Shown here piece after piece: positions 26,746-34,158 of a stretch of DNA of 36,069 nucleotides. Position 1 is the stretch's first letter, and the number at the start of each line of letters is the position of its first letter. The position numbers and the translations under genes were made by a program. Source of the DNA: Verrucomicrobiales bacterium (GTDB taxonomy: Bacteria; Verrucomicrobiota; Verrucomicrobiia; Verrucomicrobiales; DEV007); NCBI GenBank assembly GCA_021648365.1, contig JAKISY010000045.1, positions 1 through 36,069 on the forward strand, written 5' to 3'. The notes under the pieces are model-generated. The model saw only the letters and a program-made list of their open reading frames with translations, did not search any database and was not told the origin of the DNA.

Positions 26746-27273
26746 ATGATCGATCTCAGCACCTACAACAAGCAAAACTACGACCCCGGCCCGCTCCCAC
26801 GCCGCATCGCTTGGTATGTTGTCAGCCTACTATTTTTCGAAACCCGCCTACCCTGGCCCTACTCCCTCAAACGAACCCTGCTCTCACTTTTTGGCTGCAC
26901 CTTGCGCGATGGACTGATCATCAAACCCAAGGTCAAAATCAAATACCCTTGGTTCCTCGACATCGGAGCCCACTGCTGGATCGGCGAAGGCGTCTGGATC
27001 GACAACCTCTGCCAAGTCACCCTCGGCGACCACGTCGTGCTCTCCCAAGGAGCCTACCTAGTCACCGGCAACCACGACCACAAAAAAGAAAGCTTCGACC
27101 TCATCCTCGCCCCCATAGAAGTCCAATCAGGTGCCTGGATCACCGCCAAAAGCATCGTCTGCCCCGGCGTCACTATCGGCGAAAACTCCATCCTCACCTG
27201 TGGCTCCGTAGCCACCCACTCCCTCGCAGCCAACCACACCTACTCCGGCAACCCCGCCACCCCCAAAACTTAA
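26746..27273 (+). CDS. wcaF: WcaF-like hexapeptide-repeat acetyltransferase
   Basis: The protein has 175 residues. N-terminal IDLSTYNKQNYDPG, the middle GCTLRDGLIIKPKVKIKYPWFLDIG, the central GNHDHKKESFDL with PIEVQSGAWITAKSIVCPGVTIG, and the closing GNPA are the pattern of WcaF-type O-acetyltransferases of the left-handed beta-helix (hexapeptide) class. The His of GNHD is the likely catalytic or substrate-facing residue. It would O-acetylate a sugar in the polysaccharide built by this cluster. It is separated from the glycosyltransferase by 86 bp of repeat sequence and from the second sulfotransferase by 105 bp. Confidence 0.88.
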   Translation: MIDLSTYNKQNYDPGPLPRRIAWYVVSLLFFETRLPWPYSLKRTLLSLFGCTLRDGLIIKPKVKIKYPWFLDIGAHCWIGEGVWIDNLCQVTLGDHVVLSQGAYLVTGNHDHKKESFDLILAPIEVQSGAWITAKSIVCPGVTIGENSILTCGSVATHSLAANHTYSGNPATPKT

Positions 27274-27300
27274 ACTTAAACTCCCCATCCCCTCACTCTT

Positions 27301-27367
27301 CATCTGCGCCCATCTGCGTCATTTGACTCCGTCTATCTACCCTGCGTTCCGGTTGCGGTTCCCTTCT
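27301..27367 (-). repeat. Degenerate ATCTGCG word repeat
   Basis: Two clear words (CATCTGCGCC, CATCTGCGTC) are followed by a decayed stretch ending GGTTGCGGTTCCC, just upstream of the second sulfotransferase. This looks like a mixture of the ATCTGCG repeat and the TTCGGGTA-type repeat. Confidence 0.55.
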
Positions 27368-27378
27368 TCTACCCAAAA

Positions 27379-28215
27379 ATGCTCAGTCAAAGCCGCCATA
27401 TCCAATCCCCCATCATCATCCTCGGTGCCCCTCGCTCCGGCACCACCCTACTCGGCAAGCTCATCGCCGCCCACCCCGACGTCGCCTACTGGGAAGAGCC
27501 CCGCACCGTCTGGAGCACCGGCAACCAACAGCTACCCGACGACGTCCTAACTCCAGAACACCTCAGCCAAAAAACCGCCGACCAAATCGACCAGCGCTTT
27601 GCCGACTTTCTCACCAAAAGCGGCAAAACCCGCTTCGCCGAAAAAACCCCCTGCAACCTGCTGCGCATCCCCTTCATCCACGCCCTCTACCCCGACGCCA
27701 AATTCATCTACATCCACCGTGATCCCTATTCCGTCATCGCCTCCGCCCTACGCATGCTCGAAACTCCACCTGACCTCAACCGCATCACCGCCCGTATCCG
27801 CGAAGCCAGACTACGCGACTACCCCAACCTACTCAGCCTCTTCGTCCGCGACACTCTCGCCCGACGCTTCAATCACGGCAAAAAGCCCTTCTGGGGACCA
27901 CGCCCCCCCGAATGGCAAACATGGCAAAAACTCCCCCCCGCCACCATGCTCAGCAAGCAATGGCTCGCCCTCACCCAAAGCGCCAACCACGACCTACAGC
28001 AGCTACCGAACAACTGCTGGATGCAAATCAACTACCCAGACCTCATCGAAAAACCCGAGCAGACACTACCACAAATCCTAGACTTCTCAGAACTCAGCCC
28101 CAGTCCATCCGTCACCGACCTAGCGAAAAAAATCATCCACCTCCAAAACCCAGAAGCCTGGCGAAAACAACTGAGCCCTGAACAAATACAACAGATCGAA
28201 GAACAGATCCGCTAA
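27379..28215 (+). CDS. Sulfotransferase family protein (Sulfotransfer_3-like)
   Basis: The protein has 278 residues. The PAPS 5'-phosphosulfate loop is GAPRSGTTLLGKLIAAHPDV (~15-34), and the 3'-phosphate segment is IHRDPYSVIASALRM (about 113-127), preceded by FAEKTPCNLLRIPFI, all typical of the Sulfotransfer_3 family. It is only distantly similar to the sulfotransferase at 22258, so the cluster has two non-redundant enzymes. It probably sulfates a second position or sugar of the same polymer (inference). A hairpin with a T-tract follows the gene. Confidence 0.87.
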   Translation: MLSQSRHIQSPIIILGAPRSGTTLLGKLIAAHPDVAYWEEPRTVWSTGNQQLPDDVLTPEHLSQKTADQIDQRFADFLTKSGKTRFAEKTPCNLLRIPFIHALYPDAKFIYIHRDPYSVIASALRMLETPPDLNRITARIREARLRDYPNLLSLFVRDTLARRFNHGKKPFWGPRPPEWQTWQKLPPATMLSKQWLALTQSANHDLQQLPNNCWMQINYPDLIEKPEQTLPQILDFSELSPSPSVTDLAKKIIHLQNPEAWRKQLSPEQIQQIEEQIR

Positions 28216-28278
28216 GCTCCACTTCGCGCCAGTTGCACCATCTGAGGTTCCCTTCTTCTTCAAAAAAGCCACCAGCGC

Positions 28279-28306
28279 TCTGGTATCTTTACGATACCAG
28301 ATTTTT
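28279..28306 (+). terminator. Rho-independent terminator after the polysaccharide cluster
   Basis: TCTGGTATC-tttac-GATACCAGA is a perfect 9-bp stem with a 5-nt loop, followed directly by TTTTT. It lies between the convergent sulfotransferase and PmoA-like genes and could serve the plus-strand gene. A second small palindrome (ACCAG-CGCT-CTGGT) overlaps its left arm. Confidence 0.6.
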
Positions 28307-28339
28307 CACATCTCAAATAATCCTCATTCCCCTTCTTCC

Positions 28340-28367
28340 TTTGCACCTCATTGCGCCTTTGCGAGAA
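28340..28367 (-). repeat. Three-word repeat (TTGCG type)
   Basis: The words TTGCA, TTGCG and TTGCG are separated by 4-5 bases and end in AGAA, in the same layout as the other word repeats. Confidence 0.5.
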
Positions 28368-28374
28368 CCCATCT

Positions 28375-29427
28375 TCACTCCCTCTTCCCATAAAGTTTAG
28401 AAAATTGCTCCCAGCTCTGATCTATCTCCCTTTTCTCTCTACGGTCCGCATGAATCAGAATGCGAAAAGTAAACGATATCTTATCCCCAGCTTTCAACGC
28501 AACTGGAGCGTCAAAAATGGGCGCCTGATGAAACTCATGCGGCATCGCCGCCACATGCCAAGGACTAGGATGATGAAAATTCGACGGATGATCCATGATC
28601 ATCACCCCTGCATGTTTGTCATCATTCCACTCAAGATACAAATCTACCCAATTCGCAGCTTTGCCGTGCATCACAGCCAGGCTTTCCCTCGTCTCCTTAG
28701 TGATGTTTTTAGCATCACTCCGCACATGCTCATCACCACTATTGGAAATCGTCCAGCTAGTCACCTTCTCAAGATCCGCCACGCGGAACTGTAAACCCGC
28801 ATAGCCTCCAAACCATTTGCCGTCCTGCTCCCCCTCTATCGGCGTGCGATCCAGAACCGCTCCCTTGGCACCTGCTGTGAAAACGCCATGCCAATCGATA
28901 TGATAATCCCCCTTTTCATCGGGAGCACTGACGCTAATCGTGCGCTTTTCAATAAGGTCAGCAGGCTCTCCCGGTGGATGATAACTCAACTGCAACTCAA
29001 AGGTTGCACTAAAATCATCATTAGCGATCACCTTCACCTCCGTCACCTCCGTGCGCCCCATTTTTTTATCTGGCCAACGTTTTTGTCCATCCGGCCACAC
29101 CCAATACCCCTCCAATCCATTGATCTTTTTCCAAGCAAAACGCAAACCCCGATGCCAGAGATGATCCCCAGGACGCAAATCTGTCAACACCGCCCCATCC
29201 AGCGTTGCCAGAGGGTGGAAATACGGGCACCCTTTTTCTTTACCCTCTTGCAAATGATTGAATTGCCACACCACCTGATCGCCGTTCATCAAAGCCAGAG
29301 ACTCACTCGTTTCCCTCCAGCTCAAACTAGGTTTTTTTTTCTCGCCCAAAACGTCGCACACCTGCGTAAAACAAAGTCCCAGACTCAGCAGCGTAAAAAA
29401 CCATAATCGTTTGTTCTGTCGGTACAT
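28375..29427 (-). CDS. PmoA-family (DUF6807) secreted protein
   Basis: The protein has 350 residues. A signal peptide is visible (FFTLLSLGLCFTQVCDVLG). The body matches the DUF6807/'methane oxygenase PmoA' family found widely in Planctomycetes and Verrucomicrobia: PYFHPLATLDGAVLTDLRPGDHLWHRGLRFAW, then GRTEVTEVKV, GGYAGLQFRV, and DHPSNFHHPSPWHV with EFHQAPIF near the end. The name is historical, and real monooxygenase activity is not established. The family often occurs with sugar-catabolism and PVC-type dehydrogenase genes, as here, with a divergent dehydrogenase 77 bp away. A role in carbohydrate degradation is inferred. The gene ends about 70 bp from the terminator-like hairpin. Confidence 0.85.
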   Translation of the reverse strand: MYRQNKRLWFFTLLSLGLCFTQVCDVLGEKKKPSLSWRETSESLALMNGDQVVWQFNHLQEGKEKGCPYFHPLATLDGAVLTDLRPGDHLWHRGLRFAWKKINGLEGYWVWPDGQKRWPDKKMGRTEVTEVKVIANDDFSATFELQLSYHPPGEPADLIEKRTISVSAPDEKGDYHIDWHGVFTAGAKGAVLDRTPIEGEQDGKWFGGYAGLQFRVADLEKVTSWTISNSGDEHVRSDAKNITKETRESLAVMHGKAANWVDLYLEWNDDKHAGVMIMDHPSNFHHPSPWHVAAMPHEFHQAPIFDAPVALKAGDKISFTFRILIHADRREKREIDQSWEQFSKLYGKRE

Positions 29428-29435
29428 AGTGCTAA

Positions 29436-29459
29436 ACTCTGTGAAAACTCAGTGAAAGG
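29436..29459 (-). repeat. Word repeat (CTCTGTGA type) in a divergent promoter region
   Basis: Two words, CTCTGTGA and CTCAGTGA, each followed by a run of A, lie between the divergent PmoA-like and dehydrogenase genes. It has the same style as the other word repeats, in a place where both promoters must also be. Confidence 0.5.
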
Positions 29460-29504
29460 CAATATAAAGTATTGTTTTAATCACACTAATACAGCCACTC
29501 TTTC

Positions 29505-32246
29505 ATGAAAATCACAGCAAAAAAAACGCTCTTCCATTTTTCTACAACAGCCGCGATATTAAGTGCGTCGCTCGCCCTTACCTCACTCAACAGTCTGGCG
29601 AAAGATGAAAATAAAGTCACCCCCACCAAAACAACCGAAATCAAAACGGTGCCGCTCAACCTCTTCGAGATACCTGAAGGCATGGAGATCACTCGCTGGG
29701 CAAGCTCTCCCATGTTGCACAACCCTACCAACATCGACATCGACAAAGATGGACGCATCTGGGTCGCCGAAGGTCGCCGCTACCGCCACAGTATGGAAAA
29801 ATTTCCCAAAGGTGATCGCATCGTCGTGCTCGAAGATACCAACCAAGATGGCAAAGCCGACAGCTCCCATACCTTCGTGCAAGACCCCGATCTCGTAGCC
29901 CCTCTCGGCGTCGCGGTCATCGACAATCAAATCGTCGTCTCACAACCACCCAATCTCATCGTCTATACCGACGTCAACCGTGACCTCAAATTTGATCCCG
30001 CAGTAGATAAAAAAGAAATCTTGCTCACCGGCTTCTCGGGTAAAAATCACGATCACTCCCTGCACTCCGTCACCGCAGGCCCCGACGGCAAATGGCACTT
30101 CAACGCAGGCAACACCGGAGCCAAGTTCACCGACCAATCTGGCAAAACCTTTCGCATCGCTGGTCCCTACAACCCCAAACCCGTCGGCCCAGTCGAGTTC
30201 CCCTTCAAATCCTCCGATGTCGCCGGCAAACGCAGCGATGACGGACACATCTACGTCGGAGGTTTTGCCGTGCGCATGAACCCCGATGGCACCCATGCCG
30301 AAATCACCGGACACAACTTTCGCAACAGCTACGAACAGTCGATCAACTCCTTCGGCGACGTTTTTCAAAACGACAACGATGACCCACCAGCCTGCCGAGT
30401 TTCCCATGTGCTCGAATACGGTAATGCAGGTTTCGCATCAGCTGACGGCAAACGCTCATGGCAAGCAGATCGACGCCCAGGACAGAGCATCCCCACCGCC
30501 GAATGGCGTCAAGAAGATCCCGGCACCATGCCCATCGGCGACGTCTATGGCGGAGGTTCCCCTACCGGCAACGTCTATTATGAAAACGGCGCTCTCGGTG
30601 AAAAATGGCGCGGCACCTTCCTCGCCTGCGAAGCTGGTCGCAATATCGTCTTCGCTTACCAACCCATCCCCAATGGAGCAGGTTTCAAACTAGAACAACA
30701 ACGCTTCGTCACCTCCAACCCAGAAGAAAAATGGGCAGGCTCAGACTTCCTCGGCGGAGAAAAAAGAAAAGGCAATGCCGACATCCGCACCCTCTTCCGC
30801 CCATCTGACGTCGCCGTAGGCCCCGATGGAGCCATCTATATCTCCGATTGGATCGATCCACGAGTCGGCGGACACCAAGCACTCGATACCACCCAATCTG
30901 GAGCCATCTACCGCATCGCCCCCATAGGCTTCAAACCACAAGTCCCGCAGCTCGATCTCACCACCACCGCAGGACTGATCCTAGCCCTACAATCCCCCGC
31001 CATCAACGTGCGCAACCTGGGTTTTGTCGGTCTGAAAAAACAAGGCGAATCCGCCCTACCAGCCGTGCAAGCATTGCTCAAAAATGAAAACCCCTACATC
31101 CAAGGGCGCGCGATTTTCCTCATGCCTCATCTTGGCGCCAAAGGCGTACAAGCCACGACCGAGCTAGCCAAAGGCGGCAATGACGCCATCACCAGAGTGA
31201 CCGCCTTCCGCGCCCTACGACGCGCCGACCAGCCCTTGCCCGACTTATCCGCCGACCCCTCACCCGCCGTGCGCAGAGAAGTCGCCCTCAGTTGCCGCAA
31301 CCTAAGCCTCTATGACAGCCGAGATGCCCTCGTCAACATCGCCAAAAAATTCGACGGCGACGACCGAACTTACCTCGAAGCTTTTGGCATCGGTTCCACC
31401 AGTAAAGAATCAGGCATCTATGATGCCGTGCAAGCATCCATCGGCGATGAGAATCCTCTCAAATGGAGCAAAGCCTTCGCTCGCATCGCTTGGCGGCTAC
31501 ACCCCAATCAAGCGATCAAAAATTTGCTAACTCGCGCCCTCTCCGACTCACTGCCCACCGCTGACCGTAAGTTGGCAATGACCGCTATCGCTTTCAACGA
31601 TAGCTCAGCGGCAGCCCAAGCCATGCTTGAGATCGCCGCTCAAGAAAAATCTCCACTCAAATCCACCGCCACCTGGTGGTTGCTCAACCGCTCCGGCAAC
31701 CTCTGGACCCATCACGGCCTGATGCCCAAACTCAAATCGCGCGGCATCTACGATCCCGACAGCATTACGCTGCAAGAAATCATCATCCCAGATCCAAAAG
31801 GCACTCCCAAAAAACTACCCGCCGTAGCAGAGATCCTCAAACTCGACGGCAATGCTAGCAAAGGCAAAATCACCGCCCAGCGCTGCATCATGTGCCACCA
31901 AATCGACGGCATCGGTATCGAATATGGCCCCACCCTCACTGGCTTCGGCAAAACTCAAACCTCAGAAGTTCTAGTGGACGCCATCGTCAATCCAAGCAGC
32001 GGAATCTCCCACGGCTACGAAGGCACCGAGATCCAAAGCAAAGATGGCAAACTGATCCATGGTTTACTGATCAAAAAATCGAACCCCTTCATCATGCAAT
32101 CCATGGGCGGAGTCACCCAAATCGTGCCTGGCAAAAAAATCAAATCGCGCAAAGACCTCGGCCGCTCCCTGATGCTCTCCGCAGATCAGCTAGGACTCAC
32201 CGCCCAAGACGTCGCCGATATAGTCGCCTATCTCAAAACCATCTAA
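29505..32246 (+). CDS. PVC-type haem-binding membrane-bound dehydrogenase with HEAT-like region
   Basis: The protein has 913 residues. A signal peptide (1-~33) precedes a beta-propeller dehydrogenase-like domain starting NLFEIPEGMEITRWASSPMLHNPTNIDIDKDGRIWVAE, the hallmark of the Pirellula/Verrucomicrobium N-terminal domain (TIGR02604). Residues ~470-720 hold alpha-helical HEAT-like repeats (VRNLGFVGLKKQGESALPAVQALL). The C-terminus carries a c-type haem site C794-I-M-C797-H798 with a downstream Met-rich stretch (QSMGGVTQIVPGKKI), as in TIGR02603. It is likely a periplasmic enzyme that oxidises a sugar or alcohol and passes electrons to a cytochrome chain. The exact substrate is unknown for this family. 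Confidence 0.92.
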   Translation: MKITAKKTLFHFSTTAAILSASLALTSLNSLAKDENKVTPTKTTEIKTVPLNLFEIPEGMEITRWASSPMLHNPTNIDIDKDGRIWVAEGRRYRHSMEKFPKGDRIVVLEDTNQDGKADSSHTFVQDPDLVAPLGVAVIDNQIVVSQPPNLIVYTDVNRDLKFDPAVDKKEILLTGFSGKNHDHSLHSVTAGPDGKWHFNAGNTGAKFTDQSGKTFRIAGPYNPKPVGPVEFPFKSSDVAGKRSDDGHIYVGGFAVRMNPDGTHAEITGHNFRNSYEQSINSFGDVFQNDNDDPPACRVSHVLEYGNAGFASADGKRSWQADRRPGQSIPTAEWRQEDPGTMPIGDVYGGGSPTGNVYYENGALGEKWRGTFLACEAGRNIVFAYQPIPNGAGFKLEQQRFVTSNPEEKWAGSDFLGGEKRKGNADIRTLFRPSDVAVGPDGAIYISDWIDPRVGGHQALDTTQSGAIYRIAPIGFKPQVPQLDLTTTAGLILALQSPAINVRNLGFVGLKKQGESALPAVQALLKNENPYIQGRAIFLMPHLGAKGVQATTELAKGGNDAITRVTAFRALRRADQPLPDLSADPSPAVRREVALSCRNLSLYDSRDALVNIAKKFDGDDRTYLEAFGIGSTSKESGIYDAVQASIGDENPLKWSKAFARIAWRLHPNQAIKNLLTRALSDSLPTADRKLAMTAIAFNDSSAAAQAMLEIAAQEKSPLKSTATWWLLNRSGNLWTHHGLMPKLKSRGIYDPDSITLQEIIIPDPKGTPKKLPAVAEILKLDGNASKGKITAQRCIMCHQIDGIGIEYGPTLTGFGKTQTSEVLVDAIVNPSSGISHGYEGTEIQSKDGKLIHGLLIKKSNPFIMQSMGGVTQIVPGKKIKSRKDLGRSLMLSADQLGLTAQDVADIVAYLKTI

Positions 32247-32255
32247 ACCAAGTGG

Positions 32256-32280
32256 CATGGGGCTTCCAGCCCATGTTTTC
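32256..32280 (+). terminator. Hairpin with T-tract after the dehydrogenase gene
   Basis: CATGGGGCT-tcc-AGCCCATG pairs with one bulged G and is followed by TTTTC, 10 bp after the stop codon. It may terminate the dehydrogenase transcript. The TCC loop flanked by T...A is the same core as in the ACAGCTT hairpin family. Confidence 0.5.
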
Positions 32281-32352
32281 ACAACTAGGATACCCGAACT
32301 ACGATTAACGTGAACCTTAAACTAACTGGTTCCCATCTCTTCAACTTCCAAA

Positions 32353-32877
32353 ATGAACGCAACTTTCCTGAAACGCCTAATCGCAGAAAAACAGTTTATT
32401 GATGTTTTTGACGATAACGCAGAGGAATCATTTTATGGCTACCTCCTCGCTTTCTCGGAAAACCTTCTACACCTCGAAACTTACGATGAGGAAGGTCGAT
32501 TTCATGGTTCCTTAGTCATAGAAATCGAAGATACATCTCGCATCCGCTGGGGAGGAAGAGAACGTGACCTAACTGAACAACTAATCTCTCAACGCCAAGA
32601 TGTTAGTGCTATCAACCTGCACGACATGAAAAGTGCTGCTGCCGACATATCTAACACCTACGGTTATATCTGCGTAACCATGGGAGCGTATGGCACTGAC
32701 ATGATTTACGTTGGTGAAATTTCGGAAGACTGTGATGACTCGCTGATCTTGCACGAATACGGCACCAGAGCTCGTAATGAGAGAAGTTTCTTACTGTTAA
32801 GATGGGATGACATCTCAAGAGTTCAAGCAGGTGGTATTTACGAACACAATTTACATACTCTTTATTCAAAAAGCTAA
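32353..32877 (+). CDS. Hypothetical protein with two similar beta-rich halves
   Basis: The protein has 174 residues, with no signal peptide and no membrane segment. I do not recognise a named family. Both halves show a small-barrel-like pattern. The first reads YGYLLAFSENLLHLETYDEEG, then LVIEIEDTSRIRW; the second reads GYICVTMGAYGTDMIYVGEI, then SFLLLRWDDISRVQ. Both end in a D-x-S-R-(I/V) strand, as in LSm-like 'G-Y-(V/L)...D-I-S-x-V' proteins. The protein is acidic and lies between the dehydrogenase and the ABM protein, with 14 bp to the next gene. Codon use is less GC-rich than in its neighbours, which could mean a different origin. Confidence 0.7.
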   Translation: MNATFLKRLIAEKQFIDVFDDNAEESFYGYLLAFSENLLHLETYDEEGRFHGSLVIEIEDTSRIRWGGRERDLTEQLISQRQDVSAINLHDMKSAAADISNTYGYICVTMGAYGTDMIYVGEISEDCDDSLILHEYGTRARNERSFLLLRWDDISRVQAGGIYEHNLHTLYSKS

Positions 32878-32891
32878 ACCACAAAAAAATC

Positions 32892-33179
32892 ATGCACGCC
32901 ATCGTCGTCACACTCGAAGCCAATCCTGGAAAAACAGAAGCTCTGCTCGCAGCACTCGAAGCCAATGCCATCGGCTCACGCCAAGAAGCAGGCTGCCACA
33001 AATGGGAATACTCACAACACGTCGATCATCCCAACCAGTTCGCCATCTACGAACTCTACGATGATCTAGCCGCCATCAAAGCCCACAAAAGCAGCGAACA
33101 TTTCCTCGCTTGGGTCAAGTGCATTCAAACAGGTGAACTGATCGCCAACAAACAAGCCGGCATCTACCAAGTGATCTAA
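32892..33179 (+). CDS. ABM-fold monooxygenase-like protein (YgiN type)
   Basis: The protein has 95 residues, the size of one ABM/dimeric ferredoxin-like domain. Visible family features are a start of MHAIVVTLEANPGKTEALLAAL, the central REAGCHKWEYSQHVDHPNQFAIYELYDDLAAIKAH, and SSEHFLAWV at the end. Such proteins dimerise and include quinol monooxygenases and many uncharacterised members. It may work on a product of the nearby terpene-type enzymes, but this is inference. The start ATG follows the previous gene by 14 bp; no Shine-Dalgarno site is seen. Confidence 0.85.
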   Translation: MHAIVVTLEANPGKTEALLAALEANAIGSRQEAGCHKWEYSQHVDHPNQFAIYELYDDLAAIKAHKSSEHFLAWVKCIQTGELIANKQAGIYQVI

Positions 33180-33197
33180 GCTACAAACTCACTTACC

Positions 33198-34088
33198 GTG
33201 TCCCTACGCCTAGAAATGTTACAAGTCGCCCGCCTCGGGCCATCCGTATTGGGCGAAGAAGCCTCGCAGCTGATCGAAGCCTTCATCCGCAGTCAGCAAA
33301 ACCCTGACGGCGGCTTCAAAGATCGCGACAGCACCTCCGACCTCTATTATACCAGCTTCGCCATCGACGCGCTCACCGCCCTGCAAGCCGACCTACCCGA
33401 AGACAGCATCGCCGCTTACCTTAATGGCCAGTTCAAAAAAATCTCCGAACTCGACTTTGTCCACCTCTGCTGTCTCGCACGCGCCAGCTCCGCTTTAGAT
33501 TCATATCGAGGCCATAATCGCCTAACTCCAGTGCTCAATCGACTCGAAGAATTTCGCACCGCAGACGGCGGCTACAACCAAATCTCCGATCATCCCACCG
33601 GCTCCACCTACGCCTGCTTTCTCGCATGGGGAGCCTACAGTGACCATGGCATCCCCCTACCCCGACAAGAAACCCTGAGCGACTGTCTCAACAGCCTCGC
33701 CAGTGAAGACGGAGCTTGGAGCAACGACGTCGAGTTCCCAGTGCCCAATGCCCCCTCCACCGCCGCCGCTGTTGCCGTCTATCGTAACCTCCGCTTAGCG
33801 ATCCCAGAGAAAACCACTCACTGGATTCTATCCTGCTACCACCCCGCCAGCGGAGGCTTCCTCGCCTTCCCCGATGCCCCCATGCCCGACCTGCTCACCA
33901 CCGCAGTCGCCCTGCATACCTTAGATGCTCTGCAAGCCCCACTAGAAAACTTGCGCGAAGGCTGCCTCGACTTCATCGACACCCTATGGAACGCAAAAGG
34001 CGGCTTCCACGGCAACTGGAGCGATGACCAACTCGACGTCGAATACACCTACTACGGCCTACTCGCCCTCGGCCACCTAGCTTTGTGA
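33198..34088 (+). CDS. Prenyltransferase/squalene-oxidase-repeat protein (alpha/alpha-toroid)
   Basis: The protein has 296 residues and starts at GTG, 18 bp after the ABM gene. Repeated motifs of the PF00432 type are visible: QQNPDGGFKDRDSTSDLYYTSFAIDAL near 31, TADGGYNQISDHPTGSTYACFLAW near 119, GAWSND near 173, GGFLAFPDAPMPDLLTTAVALHTL near 217, and GGFHGNWSDDQLDVEYTYYGLLAL near 272. Overall length and repeat spacing resemble the beta subunit of protein prenyltransferases. The usual Asp-Cys-His zinc set is not obvious, so a different activity or a non-enzymatic role is possible. It is immediately upstream of the squalene-cyclase-like gene. Confidence 0.82.
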   Translation: MSLRLEMLQVARLGPSVLGEEASQLIEAFIRSQQNPDGGFKDRDSTSDLYYTSFAIDALTALQADLPEDSIAAYLNGQFKKISELDFVHLCCLARASSALDSYRGHNRLTPVLNRLEEFRTADGGYNQISDHPTGSTYACFLAWGAYSDHGIPLPRQETLSDCLNSLASEDGAWSNDVEFPVPNAPSTAAAVAVYRNLRLAIPEKTTHWILSCYHPASGGFLAFPDAPMPDLLTTAVALHTLDALQAPLENLREGCLDFIDTLWNAKGGFHGNWSDDQLDVEYTYYGLLALGHLAL

Positions 34089-34101
34089 TTTCTTTTCCTA
34101 C

Positions 34102-34130
34102 ATCAGTACTCATCAGTGCCATCAGTGGTT
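34102..34130 (-). repeat. Three-word repeat (ATCAGT type) ending in GGTT
   Basis: ATCAGT occurs three times with 3-4-bp spacers (ACTC, GCC), followed by GGTT, in the 70-bp gap between the two toroid genes. The word differs from those in the other loci but the layout is the same. Confidence 0.65.
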
Positions 34131-34158
34131 ATATCTTTTTTGTCGTGTAGTGTGACCC

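Noticed and set aside
28375..29427. Methane monooxygenase subunit
   Set aside because: The 'PmoA' family name is historical for DUF6807; the protein is soluble and secreted, and lacks the membrane helices of particulate methane monooxygenase.
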